From NCBI GenBank assembly GCA_019117485.1, contig DWZQ01000027.1, positions 1 to 62,680 on the forward strand: a DNA stretch of 62,680 nt. The letters are read 5' to 3'. The position numbers were made by a program, and so were the translations under genes. Of this stretch, positions 24,463-34,252 are shown in pieces. How positions within the stretch are numbered: the first letter of the stretch is position 1; the number at the start of each line of letters is the position of its first letter. The notes beneath the pieces were generated by a model. That model was given only the letters and a program-made list of their open reading frames with translations, made no database searches and was not told where the DNA came from. This stretch comes from Candidatus Agathobaculum intestinipullorum (GTDB lineage: Bacteria; Bacillota; Clostridia; Oscillospirales; Butyricicoccaceae).

Positions 24463-26274
24463 GTGAATAATCGTGAGCATATCCGCAATTTTTCCATCAT
24501 TGCCCATATTGACCATGGCAAGTCCACGCTGGCCGACCGGCTGCTGGAGCAGTGCAAGGCCGTCTCCCAGCGCGAGATGGAGGAGCAGCTGCTGGACAAC
24601 ATGGATCTGGAGCGTGAGCGTGGCATCACCATCAAGGCGCGCGCGGTGCGCATGGAATACGAGGCCGACGACGGGCAGACCTATGAGATGAACCTGATCG
24701 ACACGCCCGGCCATGTCGACTTCAACTATGAAGTGTCGCGGTCGCTTGCGGCGTGCGAAGGCGCGCTTTTGGTCGTCGACGCAGCGCAGGGCATTGAGGC
24801 GCAGACGCTGGGCAACACCTACCTTGCAATCGACGCAGGGCTGGAGGTTGTGCCGGTCATCAACAAAATCGACCTGCCTGCGGCGGACGCGCCGCGCGTG
24901 AAAAAGGAGATCGAGGACATCATCGGCATCCCGGCCGAGGATAGTCCGGAGATCTCGGCCAAAATGAACATCAACATCCACGAGGTGCTCGAGCGGATCG
25001 TATCCGACATCCCTGCGCCGACGGGTGACCCGGACGCGCCGTTGCGCGCGCTGATCTTCGACAGCCAGTACGACCCCTACAAGGGCGTTATCGTTTATAT
25101 GCGCCTGATGGACGGTGCGATCCGCCCCGGCATGCGAGTCAAGATGATGGCGACCGGCGCGGTCTTTCAGGTGCTTGAGTGCGGCCATCTGCTGCCGCTC
25201 GGCCTGTCCCCGCAGCAGCAATTGCAGGCGGGCGAGGTCGGTTACTTCACCGCGTCGATCAAAACCGTGTCCGACACCCGCGTGGGCGATACGGTCACCG
25301 AGGCCGACCGGCCGACGGCCGAGCCGTTGCCCGGCTACCGCCCCGCACGGCCGATGGTGTTCTGTGGTATCTACACCGAGGACGGCTCGAAATACCCCGA
25401 CCTGCGCGATGCGCTGGAGAAATTGCAGCTCAACGACGCGGCGCTGTCCTTTGAGCCGGAAAGCTCGGTGGCGCTCGGCTTCGGCTTCCGCTGCGGCTTC
25501 CTCGGCATGCTGCACATGGAGGTCATTCAAGAGCGGTTGGAGCGTGAATTTGACCTCGATCTGGTCACGACGCTGCCGAGCGTGGTTTACGAGATCATCA
25601 AGACCGACGGCACGACCGTGCAGTGCGACAACCCGCACGACTACCCCGATCCGGCGGTCATTGAGGAGGCGCGTGAGCCGTTCGTTAAGGCGACGATCAT
25701 GACGCCGCAGGAGTATGTCGGCAACATTATGCCGATGTGTCAGGAGCGGCGCGGCGTGTTCAAGGATATGCAGTATCTGGATGCGAACCTCGTCGAACTG
25801 CACTATGAAATGCCGATCAATGAGATTATTTACGACTTTTTCGATGCTTTAAAGGCGCGTACCCGCGGCTACGCTTCGCTTGACTACGAGTTCCTCGACT
25901 ATCGGCCGAGCGATCTGGTCAAGGTGGATATGCTGCTAAACGGCGATCAGGTGGACGCGCTTTCGTTCATCGTACACCGCGAAAAGGCCTATGGCCGCGC
26001 GCGCCGAATCTGCGAAAAGCTCAAGGAGAATATCCCGCGCCAGCTGTTCGAGGTGCCGGTGCAGGCCGCGATCGGCGGCAAGGTCATCGCGCGCGAGACC
26101 GTCAAGGCCATGCGCAAGGACGTGCTGGCCAAGTGCTACGGCGGCGATATCACGCGCAAGAAGAAGCTGCTGGAAAAACAGAAGGAAGGCAAAAAGAAGA
26201 TGCGCTCGCTCGGCACGGTGCAGATCCCGACCGAAGCGTTTATGGCGGTCTTGAAGCTGGATGAGGAATCATGA
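24463..26274 (+). CDS. lepA: Elongation factor 4 (LepA)
   Basis: 603 residues from a GTG after AGAAGGAGCTTCCG. G1 AHIDHGKST (about 13-21), switch I RGITIKA, G3 DTPGHVDF, G4 NKIDLP; then EF4-specific CTD with [20 protein letters not shown] and a Lys-rich tail ([16 protein letters not shown]). LepA is a ribosomal GTPase that back-translocates or remodels stalled ribosomes. Normal length. Its stop overlaps hemW as ATGA, the usual lepA-hemW pairing in Firmicutes. Confidence 0.97.
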   Translation: MNNREHIRNFSIIAHIDHGKSTLADRLLEQCKAVSQREMEEQLLDNMDLERERGITIKARAVRMEYEADDGQTYEMNLIDTPGHVDFNYEVSRSLAACEGALLVVDAAQGIEAQTLGNTYLAIDAGLEVVPVINKIDLPAADAPRVKKEIEDIIGIPAEDSPEISAKMNINIHEVLERIVSDIPAPTGDPDAPLRALIFDSQYDPYKGVIVYMRLMDGAIRPGMRVKMMATGAVFQVLECGHLLPLGLSPQQQLQAGEVGYFTASIKTVSDTRVGDTVTEADRPTAEPLPGYRPARPMVFCGIYTEDGSKYPDLRDALEKLQLNDAALSFEPESSVALGFGFRCGFLGMLHMEVIQERLEREFDLDLVTTLPSVVYEIIKTDGTTVQCDNPHDYPDPAVIEEAREPFVKATIMTPQEYVGNIMPMCQERRGVFKDMQYLDANLVELHYEMPINEIIYDFFDALKARTRGYASLDYEFLDYRPSDLVKVDMLLNGDQVDALSFIVHREKAYGRARRICEKLKENIPRQLFEVPVQAAIGGKVIARETVKAMRKDVLAKCYGGDITRKKKLLEKQKEGKKKMRSLGTVQIPTEAFMAVLKLDEES

Positions 26275-27446
26275 GCAGATTCAGTTATAATAATCGGCCG
26301 CTCGGGCTGTATTTGCACATTCCGTTTTGTGTGAAAAAATGCGCCTACTGCGATTTTTACTCGGTGACAGACACGGACTTGATGAAGGACTTTGTCACGG
26401 CGCTGCTGATGCACATCCGCGAATACGGCAGAACGTGCAGCGGCTACACGGTCGATACCGTGTACATCGGCGGCGGCACGCCGACCTGCTTGGGGCCGAA
26501 ATACCTCGGACGCATTTTGCAGGAGGTGCGCGGCAAGTTCCCGTTGGCGGATGATGTGGAGATCACGGTTGAGTGCAACCCGGAGAGCACGGACAAAAAG
26601 GTGCTCGACATGATGAAAAAGCAGGGCGTGACCCGGCTGTCGTTTGGCGTGCAGTCCGCGCAGGAGGATGAGCTGAAACGCATTGGGCGCATCCATACCT
26701 TCGAACAGGCCAAAGCTGCGGTCGATCTGGCGCGGGAAAAGGGCTTTGATAACATCAGCCTTGACCTGATGTACGGCCTACCCGGCCAGACGCAGGAGAA
26801 ATTCTTCGATTCGGTCGAGCAGTGCCTTGCGCTCGGTCCCAAGCATCTGTCCTGCTATGGGCTAACGCTCGAGCCTGCCACCCCGATGGGGCGGGAAAAC
26901 CCCGTCCTGCCGGACGAAGACGCGCAGGCGGATACCTACCTTGCTATGTGTGAGTTGCTGCGGATGAACGGTTTTGAGCATTATGAGATTTCCAACTTTG
27001 CCAAACCTGGCTTCCGCTCACGCCATAACCAGAAATATTGGGATTTGTCCGAATATCTCGGTTTGGGGCCGGGGGCGCATTCGTTTATGGGTGGCCGCCG
27101 GTTCGAGTTTGCCCGCGATCTCAAGGCGTATATCGGCGGCGAGGACATTGTGCGCGACGAGGACGAGGTGCCCACGTTCCAGCGGCAGGGTGAATACCTG
27201 ATGGTGCGCCTGCGCACAGCCGAGGGCGTGGACTTCCTTGAACTGGAAAAGCGCTACAATATCGATTCGACGCCCTACGAGGAGGCATTCCGCAGCCTGA
27301 TGGGCAACGAGTTGGTCGCACATCAAGGTACCCGCTGGTATTTGACCGAAAAGGGGTTTCTGGTGTCCAACAGCATCATCAATACGATTGTCGAGGCGGG
27401 GCAGCCCGATGCAGACGGAGTGCAGGCTGCGGCCCGCCCGTTTTGA
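26271..27446 (+). CDS. hemW: Radical SAM heme chaperone HemW
   Basis: 391 residues. The radical SAM cluster motif is CVKKCAYC (C20, C24, C27), followed by [24 protein letters not shown] and [10 protein letters not shown], and ending with the HemN C-terminal domain. The leading HIPFCxxxCxYCDF form and the lepA neighbour point to HemW, the heme-transfer protein, rather than coproporphyrinogen dehydrogenase HemN. Translationally coupled to lepA by a 4-nt overlap. Confidence 0.93.
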   Translation: MSRFSYNNRPLGLYLHIPFCVKKCAYCDFYSVTDTDLMKDFVTALLMHIREYGRTCSGYTVDTVYIGGGTPTCLGPKYLGRILQEVRGKFPLADDVEITVECNPESTDKKVLDMMKKQGVTRLSFGVQSAQEDELKRIGRIHTFEQAKAAVDLAREKGFDNISLDLMYGLPGQTQEKFFDSVEQCLALGPKHLSCYGLTLEPATPMGRENPVLPDEDAQADTYLAMCELLRMNGFEHYEISNFAKPGFRSRHNQKYWDLSEYLGLGPGAHSFMGGRRFEFARDLKAYIGGEDIVRDEDEVPTFQRQGEYLMVRLRTAEGVDFLELEKRYNIDSTPYEEAFRSLMGNELVAHQGTRWYLTEKGFLVSNSIINTIVEAGQPDADGVQAAARPF

Positions 27447-27490
27447 AAACCAGTTAAATTAAAAATTTACATAACATCGGAGGAGACATT

Positions 27491-27760
27491 ATGCGCGCAG
27501 TTATTACGGTGGTCGGCAAGGACCGCACCGGCATCATCGCCAAGATTTCGGAAACCCTTTACCAGCACGGGGTCAATATCGTTGACATTTCGCAGAACGT
27601 TATGGAGGATATGTTCGCGATGGTCATGCTGGTCAATATCGACCGCTGCACGGTGGACTTTACCAAGCTGGCTGACCTGCTCGATGCGGACGGCGAGACG
27701 CTCGGCATGAAGATCCACACCATGCATGAGGACATCTTCGACGCGATGCACAAAATATGA
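27491..27760 (+). CDS. ACT domain protein (UPF0237 type)
   Basis: 89 residues, a single ACT domain starting at the first residue: MRAVITVVGKDRTGIIAKIS, then INIVDISQ-like (VNIVDISQNVMEDMF). This small protein is almost always beside the UPF0210 gene in Firmicutes and is thought to be an amino-acid sensor, but its partner function is not known. Good GGAGGAG site. Here the usual close spacing to the partner gene is broken by the 200-nt hairpin element D. Confidence 0.88.
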   Translation: MRAVITVVGKDRTGIIAKISETLYQHGVNIVDISQNVMEDMFAMVMLVNIDRCTVDFTKLADLLDADGETLGMKIHTMHEDIFDAMHKI

Positions 27761-27764
27761 GAAT

Positions 27765-27960
27765 TCGATCAAACCGTACAGGTTTGATCGAGGCGCGGCA
27801 CCGGACAGGGTCCGGATGTCGCGCGATGCCGCGAAAAGTTCCGGTAGAAACTTTTCTCCGCACTGGTATGAAAAGCACGGGCAAAGCCCGCGCTTTTCAT
27901 GACTCTGGCAGCGGGACTGCCAGAGTCGGTTTGATGCGCGCTGCGCGCGGACGGGCAGCG
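27765..27960 (+). repeat. Hairpin-chain intergenic element D
   Basis: Five or six consecutive stem-loops: a perfect 27-nt hairpin (27765-27791) with apex CC-GTACA-GG, GCGCGGCA..TGTCGCGC with CCGGAC/GTCCGG inside, GAAAAGTT/AACTTTTC (27833-27856), the 33-nt core hairpin (27868-27900) with apex CGGGC-AAA-GCCCG and outer pairs ATGAAAA/TTTTCAT, GACTCTGGCAG/CTGCCAGAGTC (27901-27927), then TTTGATGCGCGC. No T tract follows any stem, so it should not terminate. It separates the ACT and UPF0210 genes. Confidence 0.7.
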
Positions 27961-28012
27961 GTGCGAAATAATGAAAAAATCTCCTGTTATAGGGCAAAAC
28001 GGGGTTTATATT

Positions 28013-29377
28013 ATGTCAATGATCAACACAAAGGATATTCTGGAAACCATCAAGATGATCGAGGAGGAGCACCTCGACATCCGCACGATCACGATGGGTA
28101 TTTCGCTGCGCGACCTCGCCAGCGACGACATCAATGTACTTGCGGACAAGGTGTACGATAAGATCACCCGCCGCGCGGAGAAGCTGGTTTCGACCGGCGA
28201 GCAGATCGAGCGCGAGCTGGGCATCCCGATCATCAACAAGCGCATTTCGGTCACCCCGATCGCGATGATCGGCGCGGTGACCAACGCCAACAGCTATGTG
28301 CCGCTTGCCAAGGCGCTCGACCGCGCGGCAAGCGCGACCGGCGTAAACTTCGTCGGCGGTTTTTCCGCCCTTGTGCAGAAGGGCTTTGCCAAGGGTGATG
28401 AGATCCTCATCAACTCCATCCCGGAGGCGCTGGCCGAGACCAATCTGGTCTGCTCGTCGGTCAACGTCGCGTCGACCAAGGCGGGCGTGAATCTGGATGC
28501 TGTCGGCCTGATGGGGCGCATCATCAAGCAGACGGCCGAGCTGACAAAGGACAACGACTCGATGGGCTGCTCCAAGCTCGTCGTATTCGCCAACGCGGTT
28601 GATGATAACCCGTTTATGGCGGGTGCGTTCCACGGCATCGGCGAACCGGAAACCGTCATCAACGTCGGCGTATCCGGCCCGGGCGTGGTGCAGTCGGCCA
28701 TCCGCTGCGCGGGCGACTGCCCGATCAACGAGGTGGCGGAAGTCATCAAAAAGACCGCGTTTAAGATTACGCGCATGGGTCAGCTGGTCGGCGCGATTGC
28801 TAGCCAGCGGCTGGGCGTGCCGTTTGGTATTGTCGACCTGTCGCTCGCGCCCACCCCGGCGATTGGCGACTCGGTTGCGCGCATTTTGGAGGAAGTCGGT
28901 CTCGAAGTCTGCGGCGGCTGTGGCACTACCGCCATCCTTGCCATGCTCAACGACGCAGTCAAGAAGGGCGGCGTGATGGCATCCTCGTCGGTCGGCGGCC
29001 TGTCAGGCGCGTTCATCCCGGTGTCCGAGGACGAGGGCATGATCGCAGCGGCGGCATCCGGCGCGCTGACGTTGGAAAAGCTGGAGGCGATGACCGCGGT
29101 CTGCTCGGTCGGCATCGACATGGTTGCCGTGCCGGGCGACACCACCGCCGAGGTCATTTCCGGCCTGATTGCGGACGAAATCGCCATCGGCGTGGTCAAC
29201 TCCAAGACGACTGCGGTGCGTGTTATCCCGGCCATCGGCAAGAAGGTGGGGGACATGGTCGAATTCGGCGGCCTGTTGGGCTCGGCGCCCATCATGCCGA
29301 TCGCGACCGGCTCGCCCGCGAAGTTCATCAACCGCGGCGGCCGCATCCCGGCGCCGATCCAGAGCCTGAAAAACTGA
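28013..29377 (+). CDS. UPF0210/PFL family protein
   Basis: 454 residues from an ATG at 28013 (ATG 28019 also possible; the ribosome binding site, ACGGGG, is weak, perhaps because element D displaced it). [23 protein letters not shown]-type start, [27 protein letters not shown]-like centre and [20 protein letters not shown] are the hallmark of UPF0210. The family has a pyruvate-formate-lyase-like fold but lacks a recognised reaction. It is linked to the ACT protein before it. Confidence 0.88.
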   Translation: MSMINTKDILETIKMIEEEHLDIRTITMGISLRDLASDDINVLADKVYDKITRRAEKLVSTGEQIERELGIPIINKRISVTPIAMIGAVTNANSYVPLAKALDRAASATGVNFVGGFSALVQKGFAKGDEILINSIPEALAETNLVCSSVNVASTKAGVNLDAVGLMGRIIKQTAELTKDNDSMGCSKLVVFANAVDDNPFMAGAFHGIGEPETVINVGVSGPGVVQSAIRCAGDCPINEVAEVIKKTAFKITRMGQLVGAIASQRLGVPFGIVDLSLAPTPAIGDSVARILEEVGLEVCGGCGTTAILAMLNDAVKKGGVMASSSVGGLSGAFIPVSEDEGMIAAAASGALTLEKLEAMTAVCSVGIDMVAVPGDTTAEVISGLIADEIAIGVVNSKTTAVRVIPAIGKKVGDMVEFGGLLGSAPIMPIATGSPAKFINRGGRIPAPIQSLKN

Positions 29378-29390
29378 ACAAGACAGACAA

Positions 29391-29426
29391 GGGCTGCGCA
29401 TCGCAAAGCGGTGCGCAGCTTTTTTG
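29391..29426 (+). terminator. Terminator after the UPF0210 gene
   Basis: GCTGCGCATCG-CAAA-GCGGTGCGCAGC-type stem with one wobble followed by six Ts. Confidence 0.82.
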
Positions 29427-29493
29427 CGCCCGCCGTGCGTTCGGCAAATAATGTGCGCGCGCTGTGATAAGATGGGGGACGCGGAGGTGGTCT

Positions 29494-30333
29494 ATGGTCG
29501 TTTATCTGGATGTGCTGTTTGCGGTCAACGCGCTGATGGACGGCGCAACGCTGCTCGCGGCGTCCGCGCTCGGCGGCGTGCGTGCCGGACGGCTGCGCCT
29601 GCTGCTAGCCGCTGTGCTCGGCGGCGGCTATGCGGTGCTGGCGGCCATATGGCCGCTGCTTGCGGCGTTGCCTATCCGCGTGCTGGCAGGCATCGGCTTA
29701 TGCGCGGCGGCGTTCGGGCGGCAAACAGCTTTTGTGCGTGTGTGCGCGCTGTACATGGTGGTCGCAGCATCGTTTGCAGGATTGGCGGCCGCGTTGGGTG
29801 CGGCAACCGACCGGAAAATGCTGTTTGGCGCGGGGTATTATTTCGCCGTGCCGCTGCGTGTGCTGCTGCTTGCGGCAGCGGTTGGCTATGCGGTCAGCGG
29901 TGTGCTGCTGCGCGGCGATGCGCAGCACGGCCCGATGCGGCGCGAGGTTGCGCGGTTGACCATCTGTTTTGACGGTCGCGCGTGCGAGGTGCGTCTGCTG
30001 CACGATACGGGCAACGATTTGACCGAGCCGGTCTCGGGAAAACCGGCGCTCGTGCTCGGTCGGGAGGCGGCCTGCACCGTACTGGGCGAAGGGTTGCGCA
30101 CAGCGCTATCCGGGACAGCGGATGCCGCCGCCTGTTTGGCCGCATTGCCGCCTGCGCTGTCCTGCCGGTGTGGGCTGCTGCCATACCGGGCGGTCGGCGT
30201 GGAGCAGGGGCTGCTGCTGTACTTTCGGCCGGACAGCGTGCGGTACACGGACGGCAAAACGCTCGACTGCGTGTGCGCAGTCGGGCCGGACGGCATCGGC
30301 AATGGCGCGTATGACGGACTGATTGGGGTTTGA
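29494..30333 (+). CDS. spoIIGA: Sigma-E processing peptidase SpoIIGA
   Basis: 279 residues from ATG 29494 after GCGGAGGTGG. The first about 135 residues hold five hydrophobic helices starting MVVYLDVLFAVNALMD, the known N-terminal motif; the C-terminal part is an aspartic-protease half with the catalytic Asp171 in HDTGNDL. SpoIIGA sits in the sporulation septum and cuts the pro-sequence of sigma-E in the mother cell. It precedes sigE by 14 nt, the standard operon. Ala/Leu/Gly content is very high. Confidence 0.92.
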   Translation: MVVYLDVLFAVNALMDGATLLAASALGGVRAGRLRLLLAAVLGGGYAVLAAIWPLLAALPIRVLAGIGLCAAAFGRQTAFVRVCALYMVVAASFAGLAAALGAATDRKMLFGAGYYFAVPLRVLLLAAAVGYAVSGVLLRGDAQHGPMRREVARLTICFDGRACEVRLLHDTGNDLTEPVSGKPALVLGREAACTVLGEGLRTALSGTADAAACLAALPPALSCRCGLLPYRAVGVEQGLLLYFRPDSVRYTDGKTLDCVCAVGPDGIGNGAYDGLIGV

Positions 30334-30347
30334 AAGGAAGGGAACAT

Positions 30348-31049
30348 ATGCTCTGGAGTTGGATCAAGCGGGTTATCACGAGTTTATGCAATGGCAGGAC
30401 GGTTTACTACATCGGCGGCAGCGAGGTGCTGCCGCCGCCGCTGTCCGCAGAGGAAGAACAGGCCGTAGTCGAAGCCTGTCAGGCTGGGGATGGACAGGCG
30501 CGCAACAAACTGATCGAGCACAACCTGCGTCTGGTGGTGTTCCTTGCGCGCAAGTTTGAATCTTCAGCCGTCAGCACAGAGGATTTGATTTCGATCGGTA
30601 CGATCGGGCTGATCAAGGCGGTCGGTACATACCGCAGCGACAAAAACGTCAAGCTGGCGACCTATGCGTCCCGCTGCATTGAAAACGAGATTTTGATGCA
30701 TCTGCGCAAGCTGGCCGGGCGGCGCACCGAGGTCTCGTTTGACGAGCCGTTGTCCTCGGATTGGGACGGCAACGAGCTGCTGCTCAGCGATATCCTCGGC
30801 ACTGAGCCGGACAGCGTGATGCGTCCGCTTGAGGACGATGTCGACCGTATGCTGGTGCATCACGCGCTTGATCAGCTGCCCGCACGCGAGAAGCAGATCA
30901 TTTCGCTGCGCTTTGGGTTGGGTATGCCCGCCTGCATGACGCAAAAGGAGGTCGCAGAGCTGCTCGGCATCTCGCAAAGTTATATCTCGCGGTTGGAAAA
31001 GCGCATCATTGCGCGCATGCGGAAGGATATCCTGAAAAACTTTGCATGA
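30348..31049 (+). CDS. sigE: RNA polymerase sporulation sigma factor sigma-E
   Basis: 233 residues with a hydrophobic/basic pro-sequence (LWSWIKRVITSL) to be cut by SpoIIGA. Region 2 reads NLRLVVFLARKFESS.VSTEDLISIGTIGLIKAVGTY and LATYASRCIENEILMHLRK, region 4 ends with KEVAELLGISQSYISRLEKRI. All regions are intact. Sigma-E directs mother-cell transcription after septation. In related Clostridia sigG follows directly; here a GNAT gene intervenes and sigG is truncated. Confidence 0.96.
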   Translation: MLWSWIKRVITSLCNGRTVYYIGGSEVLPPPLSAEEEQAVVEACQAGDGQARNKLIEHNLRLVVFLARKFESSAVSTEDLISIGTIGLIKAVGTYRSDKNVKLATYASRCIENEILMHLRKLAGRRTEVSFDEPLSSDWDGNELLLSDILGTEPDSVMRPLEDDVDRMLVHHALDQLPAREKQIISLRFGLGMPACMTQKEVAELLGISQSYISRLEKRIIARMRKDILKNFA

Positions 31050-31130
31050 CATGCGTGCTTGCATGAACGTGTGAAATGCGGTACAATAATACCGCGAAAA
31101 AACGCAAAAAGCAGTGGGAGCGTGGGTGTC

Positions 31131-31622
31131 ATGCAGGTGGAAGTCAGACAGTATCAGCGGGAAGACGCGCGGCAGGCGGCCGCAGTGTGGAACGAGGTTG
31201 TCGAGGAGGGCGCGGCCTTCCCGCAAGAGGAATTACTGGATGAAGAAACCGGCCATGCTTTTTTTGAAAGCCAGTCGTTTACCGGTGTAGCGTATGACGC
31301 TCAAACCGGCGAAGTCGTCGGCCTTTACATCCTGCACCCGAATAACGTGGGTCGCTGCGGGCATATCTGCAACGCAAGCTATGCGGTCAAGCGTGGGCTG
31401 CGCGGGCAGCACATCGGCGAGGTGTTGGTACGGCACTGTATGGATGAGGCAAAGGCGCTTGGCTTCCGTGTGCTGCAATTTAATGCCGTGGTCAAATCCA
31501 ACGCGCCGGCGCTGCGGCTGTATGAGCGGCTGGGCTTTGTGCCGCTGGGCGTCATCCCGGGCGGGTTCCGCAATAAGGATGGCGTTTACGAGGATATCAT
31601 CCCGCACTACCATCTGCTATGA
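31131..31622 (+). CDS. GNAT family N-acetyltransferase
   Basis: 163 residues from ATG 31131. The acetyl-CoA site is ASYAVKRGLRGQHIGEVLVRH (the R/Q-x-x-G-x-G/A motif), and ALRLYERLGFVPLGVIPGGF is the usual C-terminal motif. The substrate is unknown; the PGGFRNKDG ending is common in a broad GNAT subgroup. It lies between sigE and the sigG remnant, an unusual place. Confidence 0.85.
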   Translation: MQVEVRQYQREDARQAAAVWNEVVEEGAAFPQEELLDEETGHAFFESQSFTGVAYDAQTGEVVGLYILHPNNVGRCGHICNASYAVKRGLRGQHIGEVLVRHCMDEAKALGFRVLQFNAVVKSNAPALRLYERLGFVPLGVIPGGFRNKDGVYEDIIPHYHLL

Positions 31623-31688
31623 AGGAAACGCGCGGCGCTCCAAGGAAATAAGCACAAGGGGAGGGAAAAACAGGTCGAAGCCTGTCGT

Positions 31689-31737
31689 CCGGCAAAATAT
31701 TTTGCCGGTATATTCGAGTGCGGCGCAGGGGAAAATC
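31689..31737 (+). promoter_or_regulatory. Sigma-F-type promoter of sigG with upstream palindrome
   Basis: GTATA (31708-31712), 15-bp spacer, GGGGAAAATC (31728-31737) fits the sigma-F consensus (GyATA, 15 bp, GGnnAnAnT). Directly upstream, CCGGCAAAATATTTTGCCGG (31689-31708) is a perfect 20-bp palindrome whose last base is the first of the -35 box. Confidence 0.7.
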
Positions 31738-31770
31738 CCCATAGACGCACGAGACAGGAGGGACTTTTCC

Positions 31771-32148
31771 ATGCAAACCAAGGTGGAAATCTGCGGGGTG
31801 AACACTGCCGGGCTACCGGTTTTATCCGCAGCGGAGACCGACGCGCTGCTGCGGCGCGCGGCGGGCGGTGACAAGCAGGCGCGCGATGAACTGATCCGTG
31901 GCAACCTGCGGCTGGTGCTGTCGGTCATCCAACGGTTCCAGGGTCGCGGTGAGTCGCCGGACGACCTGTTTCAGGTCGGCTGTATCGGCCTGATGAAATC
32001 CATCGATCATTTTAACACCGAGCTCGGCGTGCGTTTTTCCACCTACGCCGTGCCGATGAACGTACATAGGGGAAATCCCTCCACGAGAACAAAAAACGAC
32101 CGTTTTTCCCGAAAAAGAGACAAAGGAGAACAAAATGCTATTCTGTAA
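31771..32148 (+). pseudogene. sigG: Truncated sigma-G gene
   Basis: 125 residues where sigma-G has about 259. Residues 1-96 follow sigma-G closely: KVEICGVNTAGLPVL at the start, GNLRLVLSVIQRFQGRGES, DDLFQVGCIGLMKSIDHF and VRFSTYAVPM. Immediately after that Met the homology stops; the expected IIGEIRRYLRDN (region 2.4) and regions 3-4 are missing, replaced by a 29-residue tail (NVHRGNPSTRTKNDRF...) that runs 14 nt into the deaminase gene. Regions 2.1-2.3 (core polymerase contacts) remain but -10 and -35 recognition is lost, so it cannot act as a normal sigma factor. Its sigma-F promoter and GGAGGG site are intact. Confidence 0.88.
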
Positions 32149-33421
32149 TATCGATCTGTTAGACGAGAATTTTGCGCTGCGGCGTGGGCAGTATGTCGGC
32201 GTCAAGGACGGGCGTATTGATTATATTGGCGATACCGCACCGGACGGTGACTACGGTGAGCGGTATGACGGCCGTCATCGCCTGCTGATGCCCGGCTTTT
32301 TCAACGTGCACAGCCATGCGCCGATGACGCTGCTGCGCGGCTATGCGGAGAACCTGCCCTTGCAGCGCTGGCTGAACGAGCGGGTGTTCCCGTTTGAGGA
32401 TAAGCTGACCGACGAGTCGGTCTACTGGTCGACGCAGCTGGCCATTGCGGAGATGTTGGCATGTGGCACGGTGTCGTTTACCGATATGTACTTTTTCCTC
32501 GACGGTATGATGCGCGCGATTTTGGAAAGCGGCATCAAATGCAACCTGAGCCGCGGTCTGACCGTGTTTGACGACAGTGACTACGGACAGCTTGCCGCCT
32601 ATCAGGATAACCTGCGCCTGCTTGGCGAGTGGCGCGGGGCAGGGGAGGGCCGCCTGTTGGGCGACCTGTGCATCCACGGCGAGTACACGACAACGCCCAA
32701 GGTGGTCGAGGCAGTCGCGGCGCAGGCCAAGGAACACGGCGTGCGCATGCACATCCACCTGTCCGAAACGCAGGCCGAGCACGAGGAATGCAAGCAGCGC
32801 CACGGCATGACGCCCGCAGCCTATATGCAGGCGCGCGGCGTGTTTGATGTGCCGACAACGGCGGCGCACTGCGTCTGGCTGGAAGGGGAGGATTTCGATA
32901 TCCTGCGCGACCATGGCGTGACCGTGGCCTGCTGCCCGGCGAGCAACCTCAAGCTGGCATCCGGCTATGCGGATATCCCGAAGATGCTGGAAAAGGGCAT
33001 CAATGTTGCACTTGGCACGGACGGCGCGGCTTCTAACAACAACCTGAATATCTTGCAGGATCTGTATCTGTTCGGCGTGGTTTATAAGGGCTATTATCGC
33101 GATTCGACGCTCATCACCCCGGCGCAGGCGCTGCATGCGGCGACGCGCGCGGGCGCGCTGTCGCAGGGCCGCGAGGATAGCGGCCTGATGCGCGTCGGCT
33201 GCAAGGCTGACCTGTGCGTGATCAATACGGACACGCCGCAATTTACGCCCATGACCGATGCCGCCTGCAATGTGGTTTATGCCGCGCAGGGCGCGGATAT
33301 CAAGCTGACCATGGTGGACGGCGAGGTGCTCTACCGTGACGGGGAGTACCTGACGATCGACATTGAGCGGGTCAAGGCGGAAACGCAGCGCTGCACCGAC
33401 GATATTATTGCACAGCTGTAA
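32135..33421 (+). CDS. Amidohydrolase: SAH/MTA/5'-deoxyadenosine deaminase family
   Basis: 428 residues from an ATG after AAAGGAGAACAAA. The metal-dependent amidohydrolase barrel shows HSHAPMTLLRGYAENLPLQRWL (HxH and the MtaD-like LxxWL motif), HIHLSET (His/Glu), TAAHCVW and GTDGAASNNNLN. This is the pattern of methylthioadenosine/S-adenosylhomocysteine deaminases, some of which act mainly on 5'-deoxyadenosine made by radical SAM enzymes. Followed 12 nt later by a purine nucleoside phosphorylase, suggesting purine nucleoside salvage. The first codons overlap the tail of the broken sigG. Confidence 0.9.
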   Translation: MLFCNIDLLDENFALRRGQYVGVKDGRIDYIGDTAPDGDYGERYDGRHRLLMPGFFNVHSHAPMTLLRGYAENLPLQRWLNERVFPFEDKLTDESVYWSTQLAIAEMLACGTVSFTDMYFFLDGMMRAILESGIKCNLSRGLTVFDDSDYGQLAAYQDNLRLLGEWRGAGEGRLLGDLCIHGEYTTTPKVVEAVAAQAKEHGVRMHIHLSETQAEHEECKQRHGMTPAAYMQARGVFDVPTTAAHCVWLEGEDFDILRDHGVTVACCPASNLKLASGYADIPKMLEKGINVALGTDGAASNNNLNILQDLYLFGVVYKGYYRDSTLITPAQALHAATRAGALSQGREDSGLMRVGCKADLCVINTDTPQFTPMTDAACNVVYAAQGADIKLTMVDGEVLYRDGEYLTIDIERVKAETQRCTDDIIAQL

Positions 33422-33433
33422 GGAGGAAAACAT

Positions 33434-34252
33434 ATGATGACCCATACACAGGTCGCAGAGTCGGCGGCCTATCTGCGCTCGCGGCTGTCTGCGCTGCCTG
33501 AGATTGCGATCGTGCTCGGCTCAGGGCTGGGGCCGCTCGCCGAACAGGTGCAGGATGCGGTTTCGATCTCCTATGCGGAGATCCCGCACTTCCGCATCTC
33601 GACTGCGCCCGACCATGCCGGGCGGCTGGTCTGCGGTATGCTCGCCGGACGGCGTGTTGTCTGCATGCAGGGACGGCTGCACGGCTATGAGGGCTACGCG
33701 CCCGATGAGATCGCCTATCCGGTTTATGTGCTGCGCGCGTTGGGTGTGCAGGCGCTTGTGCTGACCAACGCTTCGGGCGGCATCAACACGGATTTTGCGG
33801 TCGGTGATTTTATGCTCATCGAGGATCACATCAACATGACGGGCAAAAGTCCGCTGACCGGTGCAAACGATGCGCAACTGGGTACCCGCTTCCCGGATAT
33901 GACGTTTGCTTATGCGCCTGCGCTGCGTGAAAAGGCACGGGCGGCTGCACAGATGTGCGGTCTGGAACTCCGTGCCGGGGTATATTGCGGCGTCAATGGC
34001 CCGCAATTTGAAACACCGGCTGAGATCCGTGCTTTCCGCACACTGGGCGCGGATGCGGTCGGTATGTCGACCGTGTTCGAGGTCATTGCGGCGGCGCATT
34101 GCGGACTGCCGACTGTTGCCGTGGCGATGATTACCAATATGGCGGCGGGCGTGCTGATGCAGCCGCTGTCCGGCGCGGAAGTGAATGCCATTGCAGAACG
34201 ACGGGGAACGGACTTCCGCAGGCTGATGACAACGCTCATCGAAAAAATTTGA
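33434..34252 (+). CDS. punA: Purine nucleoside phosphorylase (trimeric, PNP-I)
   Basis: 272 residues. IAIVLGSGLGPLAEQV (phosphate loop), HAGRLVCG with the catalytic-site His, QGRLHGYEGY, LTNASGGIN and GVYCGVNGPQFETPAE are the signatures of the trimeric guanosine/inosine phosphorylase family. It splits purine (deoxy)nucleosides with phosphate. Coupled to the deaminase upstream, it would take the inosine-type product to hypoxanthine. Confidence 0.94.
   Translation: MMTHTQVAESAAYLRSRLSALPEIAIVLGSGLGPLAEQVQDAVSISYAEIPHFRISTAPDHAGRLVCGMLAGRRVVCMQGRLHGYEGYAPDEIAYPVYVLRALGVQALVLTNASGGINTDFAVGDFMLIEDHINMTGKSPLTGANDAQLGTRFPDMTFAYAPALREKARAAAQMCGLELRAGVYCGVNGPQFETPAEIRAFRTLGADAVGMSTVFEVIAAAHCGLPTVAVAMITNMAAGVLMQPLSGAEVNAIAERRGTDFRRLMTTLIEKI

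Noticed and set aside
24295-25803. A 502-codon minus-strand frame across lepA.
   Set aside because: It is exactly antisense to lepA, Arg/His/Val-rich as shadow frames of GC-rich genes are, and has no family motif or ribosome binding site.
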